In this document: positions 27,521-36,885 of the stretch, piece after piece
Layout: each line of letters begins with the position of its first letter
Numbering within the stretch: position 1 is the first letter of the stretch
NCBI GenBank assembly: GCA_019636475.1
Contig: JAHBXN010000001.1
Span: 434,001 to 498,000 of the forward strand
DNA: 64,000 nucleotides
Source of the DNA: Phycisphaerae bacterium
GTDB taxonomy: Bacteria > Planctomycetota > Phycisphaerae > UBA1845 > UTPLA1
Direction of reading: 5' to 3'
The notes under the pieces: generated by a model
What the model was told of the DNA's origin: nothing
What the model saw: the letters and a program-made list of their open reading frames with translations, nothing else
Database searches by the model: none
Position numbers and translations under genes: made by a program

Positions 27521-28400
27521 ATCCGCCCCCCACCAAGCCACCTTATTATTCCGCGTCGTAGCAGGAACATGCTGGGGCCTGGTCGTGATGACGGTGCAGG
27601 GCGGCCCAGCAGTTCTTTCCGAACATCCGAAGATTCCTCCAGAATCGATTCATGACACCTGCCCAGCTCTGTGAATCCCGATCAGGATTTGCAATGGCTT
27701 CTCTCATCGTACACCCGCCCAATGGCCGGCCGCAGCCTTGGCTCGATCGCGAGGCGAGAGTCCTGTGGCACTCACAGTGCCATTGACGTAACTCCTTTAA
27801 TGATGCGGTGGTTCGGCAGCGGAGGCTTCGAAGTGGGTAATATCGCCCAGCCAACGGATCGCCAGTGGTTGCAGAATGCCCAACCCCGCATGTGGGCGAA
27901 ATCGAGCGGAGATCAGTAAACGTCCCCAAACCGTTGCGCGTTGCGACTGCCATCCTCATGCCACGGGCCGGGCCTGATCGGGTGGAAAGACAGTTGGGAT
28001 TTGATTATACTCCACTGAACAGGTGGGAAGAGCTTGAATGGAGTGGATGCGGCTCGAGCATTCTGAAAAGCAATATTTCCTAAAGCGGATTTTATTACCC
28101 TCTGACGAGTCGTTCCTCCTCGACCTCCCCCCTTCTTGATACGCGTTATCGTACTTTGCGCAGGGTTCGGGATAGCGCCGCGCGGCCAAAATCGCCTGAA
28201 GTACCGGTATTGAGCCACGGGATGGCGCTGTCTGCCATTCTTGCGGGGCCATTCGTTTGAATCCATCCACCGCTCAGATGGCCGATGTACATTGGCGGAT
28301 GGTTCGGTAATTGCTGTTCAGAGTGAGGCTCCGGGTCTCTTTCGCGCGGAAAGGTCTGTCTAGCGAAACCGGCCTGGGAATTCTGTCAGACGGGGAACTT
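27521..28400. other. Long non-coding stretch upstream of the kinase gene
   Basis: About 880 bases with no recognisable gene. Short open frames on both strands overlap one another and resemble nothing known. A hairpin TGGCACT-CAC-AGTGCCA lies at 27766-27782. A TATACT hexamer at 28005-28010 could be a -10, but no good -35 precedes it. A pyrimidine-rich run follows near 28110-28138. Local composition is more AT-rich around 28060-28110. Confidence 0.5.
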
Positions 28401-29231
28401 GTGTCCAAACGCCTCGAATCGCTAATGTTCGTCAGGGAACTGGGGACCGGAGCCGGTACCAAGGTGTCGCTCATGCGCGATGTCCGGGATAACAAGCTCT
28501 ATTGCAAGAAGTACGTCAGCGCGAATGCCGAGAACTTCAATTCACAGGTTCGGCAGCTCAAAAATGAGTTTGAGGTTGGAGTCCAGAATGAGCATCCGGT
28601 CCTCCGCAAGAGTTTCGAATATGGCATCGTAAAACGGAAGCTTCGGGCGATCGAGGCGTTCAACATTCTCGGGTATGTGGACGGCATCCCGCTCGACAAG
28701 TATGCGGAAGACTGCTCGCCGGATCTTCTGGTCAAGATATTCTGGCACGTCGCGGACGGATTGGCTGACCTCCACAATCGCGGATTTGTCCATGCGGACC
28801 TGAAACCGATCAACATCCTTTGTGCCAAGAACGGCCGGCCGACGATTATTGACTTCGGCCAGGCCTGCCCGATGTACACCCGCAAGGAACGCATCCAAGG
28901 CACGAAGGACTATATCGCCAAGGAGCAGGTTGATCGGAAGGCACTGGATCAGCGGACGGACATCTTCGGATTTGGTGCGACGATGCATCGAATTTTCTTC
29001 GGTCGAACCGTCGAAACCGAGTTGAACTCGTCGGCGGTGACCAAGTCCGGCGTCAGTGTCTACACGTGGCGCAACGAGCGGCATGACGCCACGTCGCAGC
29101 AACTGGACCCGGCGCTGGTCAAATTGATCGAGGACTGCTGCCAGCCAGAGCGCGAGTACCGGCCCAAGACAATGCAACTGGTCAAGGACCGCCTTGAAGT
29201 CACGTTCGAGCGAATTTCCAAGACCGCCTGA
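28401..29231 (+). CDS. Hanks-type serine/threonine protein kinase
   Basis: The 276-residue soluble kinase has a glycine-rich loop (LGTGAGTKVSL), the beta-3 lysine in LYCKKYVS, the catalytic loop HADLKPINIL with Asp and Asn present, the metal-binding DFG (IIDFGQA) and an activation-loop end GTKDYIAKEQ. The catalytic HRD is HAD, so it is a non-RD kinase. No sensor or membrane domain follows. GTG 28401 is preferred because GGGGAA lies just upstream and the kinase fold begins shortly after; a TTG at 28311 would add 30 unremarkable residues. It precedes STAS and RsbW-like genes, suggesting a partner-switching pathway. Confidence 0.85.
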   Translation: MSKRLESLMFVRELGTGAGTKVSLMRDVRDNKLYCKKYVSANAENFNSQVRQLKNEFEVGVQNEHPVLRKSFEYGIVKRKLRAIEAFNILGYVDGIPLDKYAEDCSPDLLVKIFWHVADGLADLHNRGFVHADLKPINILCAKNGRPTIIDFGQACPMYTRKERIQGTKDYIAKEQVDRKALDQRTDIFGFGATMHRIFFGRTVETELNSSAVTKSGVSVYTWRNERHDATSQQLDPALVKLIEDCCQPEREYRPKTMQLVKDRLEVTFERISKTA

Positions 29232-29455
29232 CTTCAATTGCGAACCGGCAGCGGGATTCCGGGGATTCCGCCGGGGTCTCGCCAGCCGTGTGCCTAGGCG
29301 CCTACCGAACCCTACTGGATCCCGGAATCATCCTGATTTCCACCGGTCTGTGCCCTCGGCCCGGGGCGGCGTGTTTGTTTTCGGATTTGGAAGCGGCTAG
29401 ACTCTCGTGTTAGACTCCGAACTTCGTCAGAAGTCGGGAGTTACGGAGAATGCAC

Positions 29456-29812
29456 ATGGCGGATCGTACCTCGCGGTTAAAAGTGCGAGACGTGAGCGGC
29501 GTCTCAATCGTCGAGTTTTCAGATCGTAAGATCCTTGACGAATTGGCCATCCTCGAGATTCAAGAGGAGTTGTCGCGCCTGGTTGAGAATCACTCCGGCG
29601 GTAACCTGCTGCTTTCGTTCCAGAACGTCGAGCATCTGTCCAGTGCGGCGCTCGGCATGCTGATTACGCTGCGAAAAAAGGTTGAGGAAAAGAGCGGCAA
29701 GCTCAAGCTCAGCGACATCAATCCGCAGATCTACGAAGTGTTCAAGATCACCCGATTGAACAAGTTCTTTGACATTCATCCTTCGATCGACAAGGCGCGA
29801 GCGAGTTTCTGA
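29456..29812 (+). CDS. STAS-domain anti-sigma factor antagonist-like protein
   Basis: A single STAS domain of 118 residues: VSGVSIVEFSDRKILDE, LLLSFQNVEHLSSAALGMLITL, and the C-terminal KITRLNKFFDIHPSIDKA. In the SpoIIAA/RsbV family the serine in the LSSAAL position is phosphorylated by the partner kinase and releases it from the anti-sigma factor. Start ATG 29456 was chosen over ATG 29450 because GGAG at 29445-29448 is seven bases from the former. It lies next to an RsbW-like ATPase gene and a second STAS gene, and follows a kinase gene by 224 bases. Confidence 0.88.
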   Translation: MADRTSRLKVRDVSGVSIVEFSDRKILDELAILEIQEELSRLVENHSGGNLLLSFQNVEHLSSAALGMLITLRKKVEEKSGKLKLSDINPQIYEVFKITRLNKFFDIHPSIDKARASF

Positions 29813-29900
29813 GGCAGGGGCGTTGCGGACAGAAATGACGACACGCCTGGACCGCGGTTCGGGCGAGTGACGCGAATCAAGGTTGACGGGGAACAAGCCA

Positions 29901-30296
29901 TTGAAGGAAATCGTCGTAGCCAACGATCTTTCGGCGGCAAAGGAGCCCGAGCAATCGATTCTGGCCGAAGTCAGAAGCCAGGGGTATTGCGAGAACTGCA
30001 CATTCGCCGTGAAGCTCGCCCTGGAGGAGGCGATCACCAACGCATATCGCCACGGCAACAAGGGCGATCCGAACAAGAAAATCTGCATCCGGTATGAAGT
30101 CACGCCGGACAGAATCGAGATTGAGATTCACGACGAAGGCGAGGGATTCTGCCCAGACGAGGTCCCTGACCCCACGCTGCCGGAAAACATTGATCGCCCT
30201 CATGGGCGCGGCATTATGCTGATGCGGGCCTATCTGGATGTGGTCGAATTCGGCCCTGCGGGCAAGTCTGTCAGACTGGTCATGAATCGCAAGTGA
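29901..30296 (+). CDS. RsbW-like ATP-binding anti-sigma factor/serine kinase
   Basis: A 131-residue GHKL ATPase domain with N box LALEEAITNAYRHGN, G1 motif EIHDEGEGFCPDEV and G2 HGRGIMLMRAYLD. This is the RsbW/SpoIIAB type, which binds a sigma factor or another target and phosphorylates a STAS partner. The start is not certain: TTG 29901 (MKEIVVAND) has GGGGAA upstream, and TTG 29883 is also in frame. The two flanking STAS proteins are the obvious partners. The sigma factor or other output is not in the window. Confidence 0.85.
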   Translation: MKEIVVANDLSAAKEPEQSILAEVRSQGYCENCTFAVKLALEEAITNAYRHGNKGDPNKKICIRYEVTPDRIEIEIHDEGEGFCPDEVPDPTLPENIDRPHGRGIMLMRAYLDVVEFGPAGKSVRLVMNRK

Positions 30297-30359
30297 TCCG
30301 TTTCAAGCCGCACTGAAAAGGGCCAGCACGAGGTCGAGCAGCCTGCGAGAAGTCTGTTT

Positions 30360-30734
30360 ATGAGCGGCAATCCCACGACGAACCTTTCCATCCATGAGAC
30401 GCCGTTCTCGATGGAAGTGGAAACACGAGGCGATGCAGCGGTCGCGTACCTGCGCGGCTCCTGCACGATGACGGTGTCGGCGCAGCTCGGTGTCCGGATG
30501 CGGGATCTGGGTAGCGCGGGGCATCGGCTGATCGTTGTGGACGCAAGCCAGCTCGACTTCATCGAATCGAGCGGCCTGGGCGGTTTGATTGCTGGCTATC
30601 TTCGGGCACGCAAGCACAAAGGGGAAATGCGGCTGGTGAATCCGACCGCGGATATCCGCAAGTTACTGGAAACGACGCGGTTGGCGCAACTCTTCGGGAT
30701 CTATCCATCAGTCGATGCGGCGTTGCAGACGTGA
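30360..30734 (+). CDS. Second STAS-domain anti-sigma factor antagonist-like protein
   Basis: The 124-residue protein has the STAS pattern VAYLRGSCTMTVSAQLG, then LIVVDASQLDFIESSGLGGLIAGYL with the canonical ESSGLG phosphoserine site, and the end block TTRLAQLFGIYPSVDAAL. It is closer to the classical RsbV form than the first STAS protein upstream. It lies 63 bases after the RsbW-like gene. Two different antagonists with one ATPase suggest two inputs into a single switch; this is inference from gene order. Confidence 0.87.
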   Translation: MSGNPTTNLSIHETPFSMEVETRGDAAVAYLRGSCTMTVSAQLGVRMRDLGSAGHRLIVVDASQLDFIESSGLGGLIAGYLRARKHKGEMRLVNPTADIRKLLETTRLAQLFGIYPSVDAALQT

Positions 30735-30886
30735 GCGGATCGGGCGCTTTCGCCTCGTAGCAGTTTTGGCTAGAATCGCCCCGCCCGGCAGTTGACGGCG
30801 GTCCTTCGTCGGCGCTTCGCCGGCCAGCGGATTCGACTTACAAACCTGGTATTAGTGCAGCTGTCGTTCGATCGAAAGGACGTTTC

Positions 30887-32029
30887 GTGCCCCGAAAGAA
30901 GATCGAGATCGAAAACAAGATCGAAAGCCTCTCTATCCTCGATGAACACGGGAACGTGGATCAGGCGCTCGAGCCCAAAATCTCCAACGAAGACCTTCGC
31001 AGGCTCTTCCGAGCGATGACCCTCGCCCGCCGATACGACGAGCGCATGCTGAAGCTTCAGCGTCAGGGACGGATCGGCACTTACGGTCCGGCACTTGGGC
31101 AGGAGGCTGCGTCGCTGGGACCGGTTTTCGCCATTACACCGGATGATTGGTTCGTTCCCTCGTTCCGTGAGCCTGCGGCCACGCTCTGGCGCGGCTGGGC
31201 GATCGACAAGCTGATTCTCTGGTGGGGCGGAAACGAGGCCGGCGCGACACCGCCCGATGGTGCGAAAGATGTGCCGATCTGCGTGCCGGTCGCATCGCAG
31301 GTTCAATACGGGGCGGGCGCCGCATGGGGCTGCAAGCTGAAAAAGACAAAGAATGTCGCGCTCACGTTTGTCGGTGACGGCGGCACGAGCGAAGGCGACT
31401 TTCATGAGGGCATGAACTGCGCCGCGATTTTCGGCGCGCCCCTCATTCTCATCATTCAAAACAATCAATGGGCCATTTCGCTACCGAGACAGAAGCAGAC
31501 CGCTTCGAAGACCCTCGCCCAGAAAGCCATTGCATATGGCATTAACGGCATTCAAGCGGACGGCAACGATATCCTTGCGATGATCGCCGCGACACGCGAA
31601 GCCGTCGAGCGGGCGCGTGCCGGCGGCGGCCCGACTTTAATTGAGGCGGTGACGTATCGCATGGGCGTCCATACGACTGCCGACGATCCGAAGAAGTATC
31701 GCACCGAAGAAGAAGTCGAGTGCTGGAAACCAAAGGATCCACTCACTCGGTTCTGGACCTACGTCAAGGCGAAGGGCGTGCTATCGGAAAAGGACCGCGA
31801 GAAAATGGAGGCGGAGATTCAGGAAGAGATTTCCGCGGGCATCGAACGCGCGGAGCGTTATGTTCCGAATATCACCGAGCCGTTTGACCACTGCTTCGCC
31901 GAACGCCCTGCGTTCCTTGACCGGCAGTTGAACGAGTTCAAGGCCTATCTGGCGGTCACGACCGGGGATGCGTCCGCGGTTGACGGTGACCGAGAGGACC
32001 TGGCGGGCTACAGTAAGCATCTGCATTAA
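30887..32029 (+). CDS. pdhA: 2-oxoacid dehydrogenase E1 component, alpha subunit
   Basis: E1-alpha binds thiamine diphosphate and decarboxylates pyruvate or a branched-chain 2-oxoacid. The 380 residues contain the ThDP fingerprint GDGGTSEGDFHEGMN ... IIQNNQW, preceded by FVPSFREPAA and QVQYGAGAAWG. The phosphorylation-loop-like region is YRMGVHTTADDP. Start GTG 30887 has AAAGGA upstream. The E1-beta and E2 genes follow on the same strand. Pyruvate is the likely substrate in this type of heterotetrameric complex, but a branched-chain specificity cannot be excluded from sequence alone. Confidence 0.92.
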   Translation: MPRKKIEIENKIESLSILDEHGNVDQALEPKISNEDLRRLFRAMTLARRYDERMLKLQRQGRIGTYGPALGQEAASLGPVFAITPDDWFVPSFREPAATLWRGWAIDKLILWWGGNEAGATPPDGAKDVPICVPVASQVQYGAGAAWGCKLKKTKNVALTFVGDGGTSEGDFHEGMNCAAIFGAPLILIIQNNQWAISLPRQKQTASKTLAQKAIAYGINGIQADGNDILAMIAATREAVERARAGGGPTLIEAVTYRMGVHTTADDPKKYRTEEEVECWKPKDPLTRFWTYVKAKGVLSEKDREKMEAEIQEEISAGIERAERYVPNITEPFDHCFAERPAFLDRQLNEFKAYLAVTTGDASAVDGDREDLAGYSKHLH

Positions 32030-32120
32030 ACGTGTGATTGGCGTGCAACGAGCAGCGCGGGCAGGCGATTGTTTACGGAACGAGCGTTGAGAAACCAACC
32101 CAAACCAGGAATCTGATGAC

Positions 32121-33101
32121 ATGGCTCAATTGACGATGGCCAAGGCGCTGAACCTCGCATTGCGGGAGGCGCTCCAGGAAGATCCGATGACCCTCATCAT
32201 GGGGCAGGATGTCGGACAGGACGAAGGCGTCTTTCGCATTACCGAAGGGTTGCTCAAGGAATTTGGTGCGGATCGCGTGATCGATTTCCCGGTCGCGGAG
32301 TCCGCCATCGTCGGGCTGGCCGTCGGCCTGTGTTTCACGGGCATCAAGCCGATCTGCGAGATGCAATTCTCCGGCTTCGGTTACCACGGATTTCATCAGG
32401 TTGAGAATCATGTGTCGCGCTTTCGCAACCGGACGCGCGGACGGCTGACATGTCCGATGGTGATTCGGATGCCGTATGGCGCGGGTATCCGAGCGATTGA
32501 GCATCACAGTGAAAGCCGCGAAGCGATCTGGGCTCATCTGCCGGGCCTGAAGGTCGTGATCCCGTCCGGCCCTCGAAATGCGCGAGCGCTGCTGCGGGCC
32601 GCAATTGCCGACCCTGATCCGGTCATGTTCTACGAACCGAAGGCGTGCTACCGAGCATTCAAAGAGGAAGTGCCGGACGCCGCCGAGACGATGGAAATCG
32701 GCAAGGCCAAGGTCGTCCGCGAAGGTAGCGACGTGACGATCATCTCGTACGGCGCCTCGATGCGGCCGGTGATTGAGGCGGCGGACGAATTGCGAGACGA
32801 ACATCAGCTCGATGCCGAATTGATCGACCTTCTCAGCCTCGTGCCGCTCGACACTGACACGATCATGGCATCCGTCCGGAAGACGGGTCGCTGCGTCGTG
32901 GTTCATGAAGCGCCGCGCAATTGCGGGCCGGCGGCCGAGATCATCGCCCGAATCGTCGAGGATGCGATTGAATTCCTCGAAGCGCCGATCGAGCGGGTGA
33001 CCGGCTATGATCTTGTCATGCCGTTCTTCAATCTGGAACGGCCGTATCTGCCGGATTCGACGAAGGTCGTGATGGCTGCACGAAAAGTCGTAAATTACTA
33101 G
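32121..33101 (+). CDS. pdhB: 2-oxoacid dehydrogenase E1 component, beta subunit
   Basis: The 326-residue transketolase-like beta subunit contains MGQDVGQDEGVFRITEGL, FPVAESAIVGLAVGL, EMQFSGFGY, the PYGAGIRAIEHHSES block and VVHEAPRNCGPAAEI. These are all standard for E1-beta of pyruvate or branched-chain complexes. It lies 91 bases after E1-alpha and ends 168 bases before the E2 gene. Length is normal for the family. The AGGA before ATG 32121 supports this start. Confidence 0.93.
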   Translation: MAQLTMAKALNLALREALQEDPMTLIMGQDVGQDEGVFRITEGLLKEFGADRVIDFPVAESAIVGLAVGLCFTGIKPICEMQFSGFGYHGFHQVENHVSRFRNRTRGRLTCPMVIRMPYGAGIRAIEHHSESREAIWAHLPGLKVVIPSGPRNARALLRAAIADPDPVMFYEPKACYRAFKEEVPDAAETMEIGKAKVVREGSDVTIISYGASMRPVIEAADELRDEHQLDAELIDLLSLVPLDTDTIMASVRKTGRCVVVHEAPRNCGPAAEIIARIVEDAIEFLEAPIERVTGYDLVMPFFNLERPYLPDSTKVVMAARKVVNY

Positions 33102-33269
33102 ACAGTCCTTCGCCGCGTGCGGCGAACGGATCGACTGGGCCGCGATGAGCGATGCGCGGCTTGACACCTAAGATGGACGGGTTGGCTCCGCATCGCATGT
33201 GACGCGATTCGTGACACCCGCCGCACCCCTCGCGGGTCGCGGTTCGGAAAGGCGAAATCAGGAACTTCA

Positions 33270-34655
33270 ATGGGCAAAGAATTCAAACTCCCCGATCTTG
33301 GTGAAGGCATCCACGAGGCGCAGGTCGTCAACGTCATGATCAAAGAGGGCGACACCGTCGCCGCCGATCAGATGGTGATGGAGGTCGAAACGGACAAGGC
33401 CGCTGTCGAACTGCCCGTGCCATTCGCCGGCGTGATCAACAAGTTGAACGTCAAGCAAGGCGATACGGTCAAGGTCGGACAGGTGCTGCTCGAAGTGGGC
33501 GGCGCCGGCGAAACCTCAGCCGACAAACCGGCGGCCAAAAGCGCCGAAGCGCCTGCTCCCAAAGCCGCTTCCGCACCAGCCGCGGGCGTTGCAAAGGCGC
33601 TGATGTCGCAGACGGTCGGTGGTGAAGGGCGTTCGGCACCCGTTCATGCCTCGACCACGGCCGCTCCGCCCGCTCATGCGGAAGGACCGATTCCCGCGGC
33701 GCCTGCGGTTCGCAAATTCGCCCGTGAGAACGGGATCGACCTGCGGGCGGTGCACGGGACCGGACCGGCCGGCCGCATCGTTCGGGAAGACGTCGAGCGT
33801 TATATGCTGGCGGGGCCGATGGGCACAGGAGCTCCGCCCGCACCGGCGCGCACGGCGCCGACGGCTCAACCGGTGACACCGGCTCGCGGCGATGCAGTCC
33901 CGTCCGTTGCGGCACCGTCGGTTGGTTTTGAGCCACTTCCTGATTTCTCTCAGTGGGGACCGGTTCGACGCGAGAAGGTTGCCCAGATTCGCAAGACGAT
34001 CGCCCGGCAGATGCAACGGGCGTGGACCCTGCCTCGCGTGACTCATGGCGATGAAGCCGACGTGACCGATCTTGAATCGTTCCGAAAGGAACATGGCAGC
34101 GTGATGGCAGAGCAGGGAGTGAAACTCACGATCACTGCGTTCATGCTCAAAGCGGTGGCCGGCGCGCTGCGGCAGTATCCGAGTTTCAACGCATCGTACG
34201 ATGATGCGGCCGGCGAAATGATCTTCAAGGACTATGTCCACATCGGCATTGCCGTCGATTCGCCGAAGGGACTGATGGTTCCCGTCTTGCGGGACGCGGA
34301 TCGCAAGGGCCTGATGACCATTTCGAAAGAGATGAAGGAGATCGCCGAGAAGGCGCGCGACTTCAAGCTGGCGATTGACGATATGCGCGGCGGAACATTC
34401 ACCGTGACGAATGTCGGTGCCCTGGGCGGCACATTTGCCACGCCGATGATCAATTATCCCGAAGTCGCGATTCTGGGTATGGGCAAGTTGCAGGAGAAGC
34501 CGGTCGTTCGCGACGGGCAAATCGTCATTCGCAAAATGCTGCCTCTCTTTCTCTCGTTTGATCACCGGGTGATCGATGGAGCGGATGCGGCGCGGTTCTG
34601 CCGGACGATCATCAATTTTCTGGAGAATCCGCTGAACCTCCTGCTCGCGTCCTGA
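33270..34655 (+). CDS. pdhC: Dihydrolipoamide acyltransferase E2
   Basis: E2 moves the acyl group from E1 to coenzyme A. The 461-residue protein has one N-terminal lipoyl domain with the lipoyl lysine in VETDKAAVE, an Ala/Pro-rich linker, a peripheral-subunit-binding domain (AVRKFARENGIDLRAVHGTG, GRIVREDVE), another linker and the catalytic domain with the active site FLSFDHRVIDGADAARF. AGGAA lies six bases before ATG 33270. The dihydrolipoamide dehydrogenase (E3) gene, often next in such operons, is missing here and must be supplied from elsewhere. Confidence 0.95.
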   Translation: MGKEFKLPDLGEGIHEAQVVNVMIKEGDTVAADQMVMEVETDKAAVELPVPFAGVINKLNVKQGDTVKVGQVLLEVGGAGETSADKPAAKSAEAPAPKAASAPAAGVAKALMSQTVGGEGRSAPVHASTTAAPPAHAEGPIPAAPAVRKFARENGIDLRAVHGTGPAGRIVREDVERYMLAGPMGTGAPPAPARTAPTAQPVTPARGDAVPSVAAPSVGFEPLPDFSQWGPVRREKVAQIRKTIARQMQRAWTLPRVTHGDEADVTDLESFRKEHGSVMAEQGVKLTITAFMLKAVAGALRQYPSFNASYDDAAGEMIFKDYVHIGIAVDSPKGLMVPVLRDADRKGLMTISKEMKEIAEKARDFKLAIDDMRGGTFTVTNVGALGGTFATPMINYPEVAILGMGKLQEKPVVRDGQIVIRKMLPLFLSFDHRVIDGADAARFCRTIINFLENPLNLLLAS

Positions 34656-34740
34656 GATCGGAAATCTGGACAGCCGGCGACGACCCGAGCGGCGGGAATG
34701 CGGGTTGGCTGTTTTGGGCCTGCCCGCCCGAGTCCGCAAG

Positions 34741-36087
34741 ATGGATGCGATCGCCGGTGGAGAAAATTCTGAATTCGGTCCGTACGATCGTTTTTTTCTG
34801 GCGAGCACGCTCGCCCTTCAAGCAAGGGGCCTGCCGGGGCACCACGTTTTCCTCCGGTTGGAATTGGCCGGCAGTATCAACTTTCAACTGCTTCGTCGCC
34901 GCATCGCCGAGCTGCCATCGCAATATCGCGCGCTCCGCACGACCGTTCGGATCTCGCGCGTGTTCGGCACGCCACGATGGAATTCGGCCGCGAGCGCGTC
35001 TCATACGACATCTGAATTTGCGCCCGCGCTGATCGAATACGACCTTCGCGGAATTGCTGTTGCCGAGGACCGCATCGGCTCGTTGCTTCACGCCGCGGCA
35101 CAGCAGCCTATCGATCCATTTGCCGCATCTCAGGTCAGATTCCATCTCTTTCAACTTGCGGACGAACGACATCACCTGGTTTTGCAGTGGCCTCATCATC
35201 TGATGGACCTGTCGGGCGTAGAGCAGTTGATCCGAACCATGACGGATGGCGGGGGAACAGCCGTTTCGAACTTCGCGGGCAAAGGAATTTCCGATACGGC
35301 CCCGGGTTTTTACGATTGGATGCGGGGAATGTGGCGGCTCAAGCGGCTGAATTTCATCAAAGGCAATCGCCTGAAGATGAGAAACGCCGCTGCCGGAAAG
35401 TCGGTCGAGACCTTGCATTGTTCGTGGACGCGGGAGGAAACCACGGCGATCGATCGGGCCGCGATTGAGCATTGTGCCCCGGGGCCGTTACTGCATACGC
35501 GGTGGCAACTCGCAGCTGTCGTCGCTTCCGCGGATGCGGTATTTTCGAGATCCCATGTTCATCTGCGGGATCGCTACCTCATCTCGCTGCCTCGGCGTGT
35601 GCTTCGCCAAGACGAAAACCCTAATGCGCCCGGCAACCGAATCGGCATCGCGACGCTCGAAGTTCCCCGATCGGCGGTCGGCGATCCACGTTTGATTGAT
35701 GCCAGCCTATCGGCACAACTGGTCGAATACGCGCGCGATCGGCTTGACGATTGTGATTCGGCGACGACGGCGTTCGTGGGACGGTTTCCGATTCGGGTGT
35801 ATGCCTGGCTGCTGAGGAAGTTTCGAATCTTCCCTCGCTATTCGCTGGCGTTCACCAATTACCGCATTCATCCGCTGGACCGACCGCTCTGCGGCAGCAC
35901 CGTGGAAAACATGATTGCATGGGGCGTGCCGGCGGCGCCACCCGGCATCATTGCGGCTTTCTGCAGGTACCATGATCGACTGAATTTCACGTTGACCTAC
36001 TTTTCCAATGCCTGTTCGCGGGAAACCGCGGAGGCCATCCGCATGGAGGTCGATCGGCGGTTACGGGAACGACCGAAGCGACAGTGA
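34741..36087 (+). CDS. Condensation-fold acyltransferase-like protein
   Basis: A 448-residue protein whose fold pattern is that of the chloramphenicol acetyltransferase/condensation superfamily. It has an early FGPYDRFFLAS block, a core motif LQWPHHLMDLSGVEQL corresponding to HHxxxD, and a C-terminal half with YSLAFTNYRIHPLDRP resembling the second CAT-like lobe. Relatives include wax-ester/diacylglycerol acyltransferases, Pap proteins and NRPS condensation domains. The substrate is unknown. The start at ATG 34741 gives MDAIAGGEN; a TTG at 34705 would lengthen it by 12 residues. It follows E2 by 85 bases and converges on the methyltransferase gene after four bases. Confidence 0.6.
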   Translation: MDAIAGGENSEFGPYDRFFLASTLALQARGLPGHHVFLRLELAGSINFQLLRRRIAELPSQYRALRTTVRISRVFGTPRWNSAASASHTTSEFAPALIEYDLRGIAVAEDRIGSLLHAAAQQPIDPFAASQVRFHLFQLADERHHLVLQWPHHLMDLSGVEQLIRTMTDGGGTAVSNFAGKGISDTAPGFYDWMRGMWRLKRLNFIKGNRLKMRNAAAGKSVETLHCSWTREETTAIDRAAIEHCAPGPLLHTRWQLAAVVASADAVFSRSHVHLRDRYLISLPRRVLRQDENPNAPGNRIGIATLEVPRSAVGDPRLIDASLSAQLVEYARDRLDDCDSATTAFVGRFPIRVYAWLLRKFRIFPRYSLAFTNYRIHPLDRPLCGSTVENMIAWGVPAAPPGIIAAFCRYHDRLNFTLTYFSNACSRETAEAIRMEVDRRLRERPKRQ

Positions 36088-36091
36088 TGAT

Positions 36092-36862
36092 CTAATCCGA
36101 GGGTGCGGCCGTTTCGCGGGAATTCAGGATCAATACCTTGCCGCGACTGCCGGCGCTGTACCAATCATCGTATTCCTGTCGCAGGGTAAATCGCGAATGG
36201 GTTCTCAGCAGCGCTTCAGTGTCTTCGCTCGGATGAACGAACGCGATCGTCAACTGTCGCGGGGAACGATCCAACGAATCGACGATCCGCTGGATGACCG
36301 CCGCAAGAATGTCGTCGCGGAACGGATTGAAGAAGAAGGCGACAGTCACGTCGTCGGGCACAACAAAGCGGGTGGCATCCTCGACGACAAATTGAACGTC
36401 TGAACATCGCAGGCGCGGCCTGGCTCGAGCAAGATTCGCCTCGGCAACGTGAGCGAGATCCGGACTCAGTTCGACGCCAATCGCACGTTTGAACTGATAG
36501 GTCGCGGCTACAATGACGGCCCGTCCCATCCCTGATCCGTAATCGATGAAGACATCTTGTCCCGGGCGGATGTAGACGCGACGCAGGATGCGGCGCAGGC
36601 ATGCGAAACTGATGGGGGCGTAATCGCTTCGGGCCTCACCGGACAGTCCCAGCGCGGCCAGACGAACGACACCCGTGGTTTGGATTCCGAGCATGCGATC
36701 ATAGAGAACCCAGGAGATTCGCTGAATAAGATAATCAATGGTACAGCGCAGACCGACAGTTCGCAGACGATCGATGATGTTCTTCAGCTTGTGGATCAAC
36801 CCGGGCCCTGCCACATCGAAACCGACACCGTGCGTCGCACCGGAAGCGACGACAGCCTCCAA
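36092..36862 (-). CDS. Class I SAM-dependent methyltransferase
   Basis: The 256-residue product has a helical N-terminal region, then motif I VFIDYGSGMGRAVI (104-117). Motif II follows as AIGVELSPDL, then VQFVVEDATRFVVPDDV and the motif-IV-like VAFFFNPFRDDIL. The NPF in this position resembles N-methyltransferase-type NPPY/NPPF motifs, but the substrate cannot be named. The start is uncertain: the frame opens with TTG 36862, and GTG 36814 and TTG 36799 are alternatives. It lies about 23 bases after mqnD on the same strand and is probably cotranscribed with it. Confidence 0.72.
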   Translation of the reverse strand: MEAVVASGATHGVGFDVAGPGLIHKLKNIIDRLRTVGLRCTIDYLIQRISWVLYDRMLGIQTTGVVRLAALGLSGEARSDYAPISFACLRRILRRVYIRPGQDVFIDYGSGMGRAVIVAATYQFKRAIGVELSPDLAHVAEANLARARPRLRCSDVQFVVEDATRFVVPDDVTVAFFFNPFRDDILAAVIQRIVDSLDRSPRQLTIAFVHPSEDTEALLRTHSRFTLRQEYDDWYSAGSRGKVLILNSRETAAPSD

Positions 36863-36885
36863 TACGATCCAGCGAATGCCGCCGG

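Noticed and set aside
27546-28270. Several overlapping short open frames on both strands in the gap before the kinase
   Set aside because: No ribosome site, no recognisable domain and mutually overlapping; not supported as genes.
32073-34808. Long minus-strand open frames (364 and 430 residues) opposite E1-beta and E2
   Set aside because: They are antisense to well-conserved genes, show no domain, and arise from GC-rich codon structure.
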